NCBI GenBank assembly: GCA_035776735.1
Contig: DASSSO010000131.1
Span: forward strand, 1-22,688
Direction: 5' to 3'
Origin: JACDAN01 sp035776735
GTDB lineage: Bacteria; Actinomycetota; Thermoleophilia; Gaiellales; Gaiellaceae
DNA: 22,688 nt
The translations under genes were made by a program, and so were the position numbers. Below, piece by piece: positions 13,720 through 20,564 of this stretch (position 1 is its first letter; each line of letters opens with the position of its first letter). A model generated the notes under the pieces. The model had not been told where the DNA came from. It ran no database searches and worked only from the letters and a program-made list of their open reading frames with translations.

Positions 13720-14661
13720 ATGATCGCAACCGAGAAGATCTGGATGAACGGCGAGCTCGTGGACTGGGCGGACGCCAAGATCCACGTTGGAGCCCACGGC
13801 CTGCACTACGGCACCGGCGTGTTCGAGGGGATCCGGTGCTACGAGACGCCGAAGGGGCCCGCCGTCTTCCGCCTGACCGATCACATCAAGCGGCTCGACG
13901 CCTCCGCCAAGCTGCTCTACATGGATCTCCCGTACTCGGTCGAGGAGATCCGCGAAGCGTGCCTCGCAGTGATCGGCGTCAACGGCCTGCCGGAGTGCTA
14001 CCTCCGCCCGTTCGCGTTCTACGGCTACGGCGAGCTCGGCGTCTCGACGAAGGGGAATCCCATCGAGGTCGTGGTCATGAGCTGGCCGTGGGGCGCCTAT
14101 CTCGGCGACGAGGGCATGAAGAACGGCATCCGCGCGAAGATCTCGAGCTGGAAGCGCGTCGGCGCGAACACGATCCCGCATGCCGCCAAGGCGACGGGCA
14201 TCTACCTCAACTCGATGCTCGCGGTCGTGGAAGCGCAGCGGGCCGGCTACGACGAGGCAATCCTGCTCACGGACGACGGCTACATCGCGGACGGCTCGGG
14301 TGAGAACGTCTTCGTCGTCAGGGACGGGAAGATCACGACGCCGCCGCTCTCGACCTCGATCCTGCCCGGCATCACGCGCAACTCCGTGATCCAGATCGCC
14401 CAGGATCTCGGCTACACGGTCGAGGAGACGCATCTGATCCGGACCGACCTCTACCTCGCGGACGAGATGTTCATGACGGGGACCGCCGCCGAGGTCACGC
14501 CGATCCGGTCGGTGGACGACCAGGACATCGGGCCGCCGGGTGAGATCACGCTGAAGCTCCAGAAGGCCTACCTCGACACGGTGCGCGGCGGCAGCGAGCG
14601 CTGGTCGCACTGGCTCGAGTACGCGACGATCCCCTCGCGGGCGCCGACGCCTGCGGCGTGA
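13720..14661 (+). CDS. ilvE: Branched-chain amino acid aminotransferase
   Basis: A fold type IV PLP aminotransferase (313 residues) that makes Leu, Ile and Val from their 2-oxo acids with glutamate, in the cytosol. The N-terminal IWMNGELVDWADAKIHV and HYGTGVFEGIRCY are the family opening. The PLP lysine is Lys157 in PHAAKATGIYLNS, and DGYIADGSGENVFVV (187-201) is the cofactor-phosphate region. FMTGTAAEVTPI near the C-terminus is the IlvE hallmark that separates it from D-amino acid transaminase and aminodeoxychorismate lyase. The ATG has a strong Shine-Dalgarno. Hairpins follow the gene and may end the transcript. Confidence 0.95.
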   Translation: MIATEKIWMNGELVDWADAKIHVGAHGLHYGTGVFEGIRCYETPKGPAVFRLTDHIKRLDASAKLLYMDLPYSVEEIREACLAVIGVNGLPECYLRPFAFYGYGELGVSTKGNPIEVVVMSWPWGAYLGDEGMKNGIRAKISSWKRVGANTIPHAAKATGIYLNSMLAVVEAQRAGYDEAILLTDDGYIADGSGENVFVVRDGKITTPPLSTSILPGITRNSVIQIAQDLGYTVEETHLIRTDLYLADEMFMTGTAAEVTPIRSVDDQDIGPPGEITLKLQKAYLDTVRGGSERWSHWLEYATIPSRAPTPAA

Positions 14662-14675
14662 GCGCCGCTCGCTTT

Positions 14676-14701
14676 CGCTCGAAGTCTCACGACTTCGAGC
14701 G
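14676..14701 (+). terminator. Perfect 11-bp hairpin after ilvE, without a T-run
   Basis: CGCTCGAAGTC (14676-14686) pairs fully with GACTTCGAGCG (14691-14701) around a TCAC loop, 15 bp after the ilvE stop. There is no U-tract, so it is either a non-classical actinobacterial-type terminator or an RNA-stabilising 3' hairpin. Confidence 0.5.
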
Positions 14702-14716
14702 ACCGTATGAAGCCGA

Positions 14717-14733
14717 GCATCGCTGCGCGATGC
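14717..14733 (+). repeat. Second hairpin in the ilvE-degT gap
   Basis: GCATCGC-TGC-GCGATGC is a 7-bp perfect stem with a 3-nt loop. The same stem sequence recurs in the rRNA leader at 22068-22083. Confidence 0.45.
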
Positions 14734-14752
14734 GCGGCACAGAAGCGAGGCG

Positions 14753-14758
14753 TAGATT
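14753..14758 (+). promoter_or_regulatory. Candidate -10 element (TAGATT) for the DegT-family gene
   Basis: TAGATT ends 15 nt before the GTG at 14774. Transcription would start near 14765 and give a leader of only about 9 nt with no Shine-Dalgarno. Confidence 0.3.
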
Positions 14759-14773
14759 CCTTCACCGAGTGCC

Positions 14774-15916
14774 GTGGTGAGCGGAGCGGGCATAGCCCGC
14801 TCCGCGATCGAGCGGATCCCTCTGGCGCGGCCCTGGATCGACGGGCGCGAGGAGGAGCTCGTGCTCGAGGTCCTGCGCTCGGGCCGGCTCTCGCTCGGGC
14901 CGACGATCGACCGGTTCGAGGAGCTGTTCGCCGAGCAGGTGGGCGCGCCGTACGCGGCCGCCGTCTCGAGCGGGACGGCCGGGCTGCACCTCCTGGTTCG
15001 CGCAGCCGGGATCGGCGAGGGCGACGAGGTGATCACGTCGCCGCTCTCCTTCGCGGCGACCGCGAACTGCTTCCTCTTCGAGGGCGCGACGCCCGTCTTC
15101 GTCGACGTCGACCCGCGCACCTGGAACCTGGATCCCGCCGAGGTCGAGGCGGCGATCACCGAACGGACGAAGGGCATCGTCGCCGTCGACATGTTCGGAT
15201 ACCCCTGCGAGCTCGACGCGCTCGTCGAGATCGCCGATCGGCACGGCCTGGCGCTGATCGAGGACTCCGCGGAGGCGCTCGGCGCCGAGTACCGGGGCAG
15301 GCCGATCGGCTCGCACGGCCCGCCGGCCGTCTTCGGCTTCTACCCGAACAAGCAGCTCGCGACCGGCGAGGGCGGCGTCGTCATCACCCACGACGAGGAG
15401 ACCTGGAAGCTCGTGCGCAGCCTCCGCAACCAGGGCCGATCGTACGAGAGCGCGAGCTGGTTCGACCACGTCCGGCTCGGGTTCAACTACCGCTGGACGG
15501 ACGTGCAGGCTGCGATCGGTATCGCACAGCTCGAGAAGCTCGACCGCGCGCTCGCGCTTCGCTCGGAGGCGGCCGCCCGCTACGCGGAGCTGCTGGCGGA
15601 TGTGGACGGCGTCGAGCTCGCGCCGCCCGACGACGCCGATCACCGGCGCTCTTGGTTCGTCTACGTCGTGGCGTTCGCGCCGGCGATCGACCGGGCGCGG
15701 GTGATGGCGGACCTCCGCGAGCGAGGGGTGGACGTCGCCGAGTACGTCCCGTGCATCCACCTCCAGAGGTACATGCGCGAGCAGTTCGGCTTCGCCGAGG
15801 GCCTGTGCCCCGTGGCCGAGGGGATCTCGAGCCGCACGCTCGCCCTACCGTTCTTCCCGCAAATCGAGGCGCGCGACCAGGAGCACGTGGTCGAGGCGCT
15901 TCGCTCGGCGATCTGA
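14774..15916 (+). CDS. DegT/DnrJ/EryC1/StrS family aminotransferase
   Basis: A 380-residue PLP-dependent nucleotide-sugar aminotransferase of the type that installs amino groups on keto-sugars for surface glycans or natural products. The family body begins at IPLARPWIDGREEELVLEVL (15-34). SSGTAGLHLLVRA (65-77) binds cofactor, Asp164 lies in LIEDSAEALG, and the Schiff-base lysine is Lys193 in GFYPNKQLATGEGG. FNYRWTDVQAAIG is also typical. The first 14 residues (MVSGAGIARSAIER) are outside the family consensus; GTG at 14774 or 14777 is the only start near enough. A perfect 11-bp hairpin (14781-14805) covers codons 3 to 11. No other sugar-biosynthesis gene is adjacent, so the product is unknown. 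Confidence 0.9.
   Translation: MVSGAGIARSAIERIPLARPWIDGREEELVLEVLRSGRLSLGPTIDRFEELFAEQVGAPYAAAVSSGTAGLHLLVRAAGIGEGDEVITSPLSFAATANCFLFEGATPVFVDVDPRTWNLDPAEVEAAITERTKGIVAVDMFGYPCELDALVEIADRHGLALIEDSAEALGAEYRGRPIGSHGPPAVFGFYPNKQLATGEGGVVITHDEETWKLVRSLRNQGRSYESASWFDHVRLGFNYRWTDVQAAIGIAQLEKLDRALALRSEAAARYAELLADVDGVELAPPDDADHRRSWFVYVVAFAPAIDRARVMADLRERGVDVAEYVPCIHLQRYMREQFGFAEGLCPVAEGISSRTLALPFFPQIEARDQEHVVEALRSAI
14781..14805 (+). promoter_or_regulatory. Perfect 11-bp hairpin inside the first codons of the DegT-family gene
   Basis: GCGGAGCGGGC (14781-14791) pairs with GCCCGCTCCGC (14795-14805) around ATA. It begins 5 nt after the GTG at 14774 and could hinder or position initiating ribosomes. Confidence 0.45.
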
Positions 15917-15919
15917 CAC

Positions 15920-15932
15920 CGCGATAATCGCG
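15920..15932 (+). promoter_or_regulatory. Candidate -10 element (GATAAT) within a palindrome, RemA-like gene
   Basis: CGCGATAATCGCG is a palindrome with one unpaired central base. It contains GATAAT (15923-15928), a five-of-six match to TATAAT that ends 6 nt before the ATG at 15935. This is the same leaderless geometry as other genes here. Confidence 0.4.
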
Positions 15933-15934
15933 TC

Positions 15935-16294
15935 ATGGCGAACGGCGCGAACCGGATGGTGTTCCTCGGCTTCGGCAAGTACGCCCGCGCCGACAAGATC
16001 TACGCGCTCGAGCCGCTGACCGGGGATGAGCGGGGCGGCGGCCGCCGCACGCGCGTCTGGATCGAGGGCGTACCCGATCCGATCGTCGCCGGCCGCACGG
16101 AGCGGACGATCCTGCACGAGATGGGGCAGGAGGCGGCCGCGAACACGCAGATCGTCGAAAGCGCGGTCGACCTCGCCGAGCGGATCGCGAGTGGGGTGGA
16201 GAGCGGTCGCGTCGACCTCGCCGACCTGGGCCGGCGGGCGCGCCGCCTGCTCGAGGCGACGGCCAAGCCGACCGACCCCGACCAGCTCTTCTAG
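15935..16294 (+). CDS. RemA-like (DUF370) regulatory protein with a C-terminal extension
   Basis: A 119-residue protein whose first two thirds resemble the RemA/DUF370 family: MVFLGFGKYARADKIYAL (8-25), TRVWIEGVPDPIVAGRTERT (39-58) and ILHEM. In Bacillus RemA is a DNA-binding regulator of matrix and osmoprotection genes that assembles into rings. Typical RemA is about 75-90 residues, whereas here about 50 more residues follow, predicted mostly helical and ending PTDPDQLF. Met8 is an alternative start, but GATAAT 6 nt before Met1 favours 15935. It sits 18 bp after the DegT-family gene and 6 bp before the MFS gene. A regulatory role is inferred from the family only. Confidence 0.75.
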   Translation: MANGANRMVFLGFGKYARADKIYALEPLTGDERGGGRRTRVWIEGVPDPIVAGRTERTILHEMGQEAAANTQIVESAVDLAERIASGVESGRVDLADLGRRARRLLEATAKPTDPDQLF

Positions 16295-16300
16295 CCGGCC

Positions 16301-17575
16301 TTGACGGACCTCGGCGGGCCGGAGCCGCCCGAGCGCGGCCTGCTCGCCCGCATCGCCGTCGACATCCGGCCGCTGCAGGAGTCGCGCGACTTCCGCCGCC
16401 TCTGGTTCGGCACCGGGATCTCGGCGATCGGGAGCCAGATCACGACGGTCGCGATTCCGTACCAGGTCTACCAGGAGACCGGCTCGACGCTGCTCGTCGG
16501 CCTGCTCGGCGTCGCGGCGCTCGTCCCGCTCCTGATCGTCCCGATCTACGGCGGTGCCGTGGCGGACGCGGTCGACAGGCGGCGGATGCTGCTCCTCTCC
16601 GACGTGGCCTTGCTGCTCGTGACCGGCGGGCTGATCGTAAACGCGCTCATGCCGGACCCGGCCGTGTGGTTCCTGTTCGTCGCCGAGGCGCTCAGCACGG
16701 CGGCATACGGCTTCCAGCGCCCGGCGCGGAACGCGCTCACGCCGCGGCTCGTCCGCGACGACCAGCTGCTGGCGGCGATCGCAGTCGAGGACGTGGTCTT
16801 CACGCTCGCGCGGGTGGCCGGGCCGGTGATGGGCGGCGGGCTGATCGCGGCCGTCGGCCTGGCCGGTGCCTACGCGGTCGACCTCGCGACCTTCGCCGCC
16901 TCGCTGCTCGCGATCTGGCTGCTGCCGGCGGTGCCGCCGGCGCCGGACGCCGACCGCCCCAGCCTCCGGTCGATCGCCGACGGGTTCCGGTACGTCGTGA
17001 GCAAGAAGGTGCTCCTCGGCATCTTCCTGGTCGACACGAACGTGATGATCTTCGGCATGCCCCGAGCGCTCTTCCCCGCCTTCGCCGAGAAGCTCGGCGG
17101 CGGACCGGGCGTGCTCGGGCTCTTCTACGCCGCCACCTCGGCCGGCGCGTTCCTCGCCTCGCTCACCTCGGGCTGGATGATGGCCGTCAGGCGACAAGGC
17201 CTCGCGGTCTGCATCGCCGCGGCGGCGTGGGGGGTCGCGATCGCGATCGTCGGCTTCGCCGAGGCCGTCTGGTTCGCGCTCCTCTTCCTCGCGCTCGCCG
17301 GCGCCGCCGACTTCGTCAGCGCCGTGCTCCGGTCGAACATCCTCCTCACCGTCACCCCCGACTCGATGCGCGGCCGCGTCTCCGGCATCGAGCTCGCGCA
17401 GGTCGCGGGCGCGCCGGAGATCGGGAACGTGGAGGCCGGCATCGTCGCCGAGCTCGCGGGTGTCCGCGCCTCGATCGTCTCCGGCGGGATCCTGAGCGTC
17501 GTCGGGACGGTCGTGATCGCCGCCGCGATCCCGACGCTCGTCCGCTATGACGCCCGGCGGGCGCAGGACGAATGA
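16301..17575 (+). CDS. Major facilitator superfamily transporter (EntS-like MFS_3 type)
   Basis: A 424-residue inner-membrane protein with about 12 hydrophobic segments and a cytoplasmic N-terminus of about 35 residues. The MFS motif between helices 2 and 3 reads GGAVADAVDRRRMLL (about 87-101). RPARNALTPRLVRDDQLLAA and VLRSNILLTVTPDSMRGRVSG are characteristic of the enterobactin-exporter-like MFS_3 group. The substrate is unknown; drug or siderophore-like export is the usual family role. The start is TTG at 16301, 6 bp after the RemA-like stop, with no clear Shine-Dalgarno or promoter, so read-through from the upstream gene is likely. Its TGA overlaps the ATG of the glycosylase gene. Confidence 0.88.
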   Translation: MTDLGGPEPPERGLLARIAVDIRPLQESRDFRRLWFGTGISAIGSQITTVAIPYQVYQETGSTLLVGLLGVAALVPLLIVPIYGGAVADAVDRRRMLLLSDVALLLVTGGLIVNALMPDPAVWFLFVAEALSTAAYGFQRPARNALTPRLVRDDQLLAAIAVEDVVFTLARVAGPVMGGGLIAAVGLAGAYAVDLATFAASLLAIWLLPAVPPAPDADRPSLRSIADGFRYVVSKKVLLGIFLVDTNVMIFGMPRALFPAFAEKLGGGPGVLGLFYAATSAGAFLASLTSGWMMAVRRQGLAVCIAAAAWGVAIAIVGFAEAVWFALLFLALAGAADFVSAVLRSNILLTVTPDSMRGRVSGIELAQVAGAPEIGNVEAGIVAELAGVRASIVSGGILSVVGTVVIAAAIPTLVRYDARRAQDE

Positions 17576-18135
17576 GGCTCGAGGCTTTCTTCGCGCGCTC
17601 CGTCCACGAGGTCGCTCCCGACCTCGTCGGCGTCACCCTGCTGGTCGACGGGGTCGGCGGCCCGATCGTCGAGGTCGAGGCCTACGACCACGAGGACCCG
17701 GCGGCGCACGGCTACGCAGGCAAGACCGAGCGGAACGCCTCGATGTTCGGCCCCCCGGGCCACGCGTACGTCTACCGCTCGTACGGCGTCCACTGGTGCC
17801 TCAACTTCGTCTGCGAGGCGGTCGGCGTCGCGAGTGCCGTGCTGATCCGGGCGCTCGAGCCGACGGAGGGGCTCGACCGCATGCGCGAGCGCCGAGGGCT
17901 GGACGACTTGGGGCTGCTCTGCGCGGGTCCGGGCCGCCTCTGCCAGGCGCTCGGGATCACGAGGGAGCACGACGGCCTCGCCCTGGACGCGCCGCCGTTC
18001 GAGCTCCTCCCGCGCGAGCGGGCGCCGGAGATCGCGGTCGGCCCGCGCATCGGGATCACGAAGGCCGCGGACCACCCGTGGCGCTACGGCCTGGCGGGCT
18101 CGAAGTTCCTCAGCCGCCCGATACGACGAGCCTGA
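17572..18135 (+). CDS. DNA-3-methyladenine glycosylase (AAG/MPG family)
   Basis: A 187-residue base-excision repair enzyme that removes alkylated purines such as 3-methyladenine and hypoxanthine. The general base is expected to be Glu36 in PIVEVEAYDHEDPAAHG. The following AGKTERNASMFGPPGHAYVY and YGVHWCLNFVCE match the DNA-binding face of the human AAG family. GPRIGITKAADHPWRY near the C-terminus is also conserved. The length is normal for bacterial members. The ATG overlaps the MFS stop (ATGA), with AGGA just upstream. Its last 26 bp overlap the end of the convergent penicillin-binding-protein gene. Confidence 0.94.
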   Translation: MRLEAFFARSVHEVAPDLVGVTLLVDGVGGPIVEVEAYDHEDPAAHGYAGKTERNASMFGPPGHAYVYRSYGVHWCLNFVCEAVGVASAVLIRALEPTEGLDRMRERRGLDDLGLLCAGPGRLCQALGITREHDGLALDAPPFELLPRERAPEIAVGPRIGITKAADHPWRYGLAGSKFLSRPIRRA

Positions 18136-20533
18136 TGGGCAACCCAGGAGCGGCCGCGACCCGTCCGCCGCGAGGCTCCTGGCGGATGACGCGGCCGACG
18201 GACGAGTCGCCCTCGACGGCCGGCTGGAGCTTGAGCTTCTCCAGCCGTTGGATCGCGTTCGGGACCGGCAGCCCGACCACGCTCGGCACGACGCCGTACC
18301 TCGGCCTGGCGAGGATGAGGGTCACCTCGTCGTAGGCGGACAGCGTCCCGCGCGCGGGGATCTGGCCGAGCACGAGGTCGAGCCGCTGGCCCGGCTTCGC
18401 CGGCTTGTAGATGAGGTCGTACTCGAGCGGCTGCGCGGCCAGCCGTTCCTTGGCTGCGGCGATCGTGGTGCCGACGACACGCGGAACCTCGACCTCGTTC
18501 CGCTTGCAGTCCGCCTCCCGTTCGGGCGCCTGCCCGGAGAAGTACCAGACGTTCTTCACCCCGCGGCAGAGGCCGTTGTCGACCATGATCCGCCCGCCCC
18601 GCTGTGCGACGCCGAGCGGCACCGCGTACGGCAGGCTCGGCGGGTCGAAGTACGCGGGCTCCTCCTCGAGGTACTTCAGCGCGGAGTCCATGAAGGACTT
18701 CCAGATCAGCGCCGGATAGGTCCCGCCGGCGACAGCCTCGCCCTCGTACTCGGTCAGCATCGGCGTCAGGTTGTTCGGATAGCCGACCCAGACGGCGACC
18801 GCGAGCTGGGGGGTGTACCCGACGAACCAGGCGTCGCCGTAGTTCTCGGTCGTGCCCGTCTTGCCCGCCGCGGGGCGGTCCGAGAGCGCCGCTTTCCGTC
18901 CCGTCCCCTGGCGCACGACCTTCTGAAGGATGTCGTTGATCAGGTCGGCCTTCTCCGGATCGATCACCTGGCGCTGTACGGGGGCGTTAGGGCGGCGTTT
19001 CTCGCCGACGTGATGGACCCAGGAGATCGCTCGCGGGCGGTTGCCGAAGATCGAGCCGTCGACCCGGCGCCCGCGGTTCGCGAAGGACGAGAACGCGCGG
19101 GCCATCTCGAGCGGGTTGACGGCCTCGGCGCCGAGGCCGATCGCGAAGTAGTCGTTCAGTCGGCTCGTCACTCCGAGTTGCTTGGCGGCGCGGCGCACCG
19201 CCCTCGGGCCGACGAGCGCGGTCAGCTGGGCGTAGACGGCGTTGTCGGAGTGCACGGTCGCCGTCTCCAGGTCGATCGGGCCGAGGTAGGCATCCTCGTA
19301 GTTCGAGACCGGCCAGCCCTTGTCGCCGAGGAAGATCGTGGTCGGCTTGGAGACGAACTGTGTCTCGGGCGAGATGCCCTGCTGGAGGGCGGCGGCGAGC
19401 ACGAACGGCTTGAAGGACGAGCCCGCCTGCCGCTCGCCCTGGACGGCGAGGTTGAACTGGCTCTCGCGGAAGTTCGAGCCGCCGATCATCGCCTTGATCG
19501 CGCCGTCCCTCGGATCGACGGCGACGAGGGCGGCGGCAGGGCCGTCCTCGTCCTTGAGCCAGCGGGCGATGGCGCGGTGGCCGATCTTCTGCAGGCCGAG
19601 GTCGAGCGTCGTGTGGACGACGAGCCCGCCGCCGAACACGCCTCTCGTCTTGTACTTGTCGACCAGCTGCTGGGTGACATAGTTCGCGAAGTAGCCGCCC
19701 GGCCCGCGGGTGTCCGGCGGCCGCACGTCCTTCGGCAGCGGCTCGCGGTCGGCCCGCCGGAACTGCTCCGGCGTGATCGTCCCGGAGCGGAGCATGAGCT
19801 GGAGCACCGTGCGGCGCCGCTGCCGCGCGGCCCGCGGGTTCGCGACCGGGTCGAACCGGCTCGGGTCGGCCGGGATGCCCGCGAGGAGCGCGACCTCCCA
19901 GAGCGCCATCTTCTTCGCGCGGTGGCCGAAGTACGTGCGTGCCGCCTGGTCGATCCCGTACGCGCCGTTCCCGAAGTACACGGTGTTGAGGTACGAGGTG
20001 AGGATCTTCTTCTTCGACCAGCGCTGCTCCAGCCCCCAGGCGAGCGTCGCCTCACGGACCTTCCGTCCGATCGACCGGCTGGTGTCGCTGCAGGAGTTCT
20101 TGATGAACTGCTGCGTGATCGTCGAGCCTCCCTGGACGACGCCCTGCTTCCGGATGTCCGCCCAGAGCGCACGCGCGATCGCGCGCATGTCGACGCCGCG
20201 GTGCTCGAAGTAGCGGCGGTCCTCGACCGCGACGATCGCCTGCTTCATCAGCGGCGAGATGTCGTCGTACTCGACGAGGACGCGGTTCTCGGAGCCGCGG
20301 AGGACGGCGAGGATCTTGTTCCCCGTCGAGTCGTAGATCCGCGTGTTCACCTGGTGCGGCTGCCGTGCGGGGTCGCACTTCGGCGCCTCGCTCGCCACGG
20401 CGGTGACGAGGCCGAAGGTGAACGACGACAACGCCAACACGAAGAGGGCGAATGTGAGGACCAGTAGGCGGAGCTTCCTGATCCTGCGCCTCTTGGCCGG
20501 CGCCGCGGAGTTGTTGCGGCGAAGCGAACGCAA
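18110..20533 (-). CDS. Class A penicillin-binding protein (glycosyltransferase/transpeptidase) with PASTA domains
   Basis: An 807-residue bifunctional peptidoglycan synthase. After a basic cytoplasmic tail comes one membrane helix (about 22-47). The GT51 domain has catalytic Glu104 in VAVEDRRYFEH and GGSTITQQF (135-143). The transpeptidase domain has Ser372-x-x-Lys375 in AGSSFKPF, SDN (429-431) and KTGT (558-561). Two PASTA repeats close the protein (about 682-745 and 748-807), as in actinobacterial PonA-type PBPs; these bind muropeptides or beta-lactams. The start is TTG, 9 nt after TAGACT on the minus strand. It is divergent from tyrS with 31 bp between start codons and convergent with the glycosylase gene. 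Confidence 0.95.
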   Translation of the reverse strand: MRSLRRNNSAAPAKRRRIRKLRLLVLTFALFVLALSSFTFGLVTAVASEAPKCDPARQPHQVNTRIYDSTGNKILAVLRGSENRVLVEYDDISPLMKQAIVAVEDRRYFEHRGVDMRAIARALWADIRKQGVVQGGSTITQQFIKNSCSDTSRSIGRKVREATLAWGLEQRWSKKKILTSYLNTVYFGNGAYGIDQAARTYFGHRAKKMALWEVALLAGIPADPSRFDPVANPRAARQRRRTVLQLMLRSGTITPEQFRRADREPLPKDVRPPDTRGPGGYFANYVTQQLVDKYKTRGVFGGGLVVHTTLDLGLQKIGHRAIARWLKDEDGPAAALVAVDPRDGAIKAMIGGSNFRESQFNLAVQGERQAGSSFKPFVLAAALQQGISPETQFVSKPTTIFLGDKGWPVSNYEDAYLGPIDLETATVHSDNAVYAQLTALVGPRAVRRAAKQLGVTSRLNDYFAIGLGAEAVNPLEMARAFSSFANRGRRVDGSIFGNRPRAISWVHHVGEKRRPNAPVQRQVIDPEKADLINDILQKVVRQGTGRKAALSDRPAAGKTGTTENYGDAWFVGYTPQLAVAVWVGYPNNLTPMLTEYEGEAVAGGTYPALIWKSFMDSALKYLEEEPAYFDPPSLPYAVPLGVAQRGGRIMVDNGLCRGVKNVWYFSGQAPEREADCKRNEVEVPRVVGTTIAAAKERLAAQPLEYDLIYKPAKPGQRLDLVLGQIPARGTLSAYDEVTLILARPRYGVVPSVVGLPVPNAIQRLEKLKLQPAVEGDSSVGRVIRQEPRGGRVAAAPGLPIRLVVSGG

Positions 20534-20542
20534 GACCGCCGA

Positions 20543-20552
20543 AGTCTAGACT
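20543..20552. promoter_or_regulatory. Palindromic shared -10 element, divergent PBP / tyrS promoter
   Basis: AGTCTAGACT is a perfect 10-bp palindrome between two divergent genes. TAGACT ends 9 nt before the PBP TTG on the minus strand and 12 nt before the tyrS ATG on the plus strand. The layout AGnnTAnnCT is the same as at 1328-1337. Confidence 0.45.
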
Positions 20553-20564
20553 CGCTGGCCGGAC

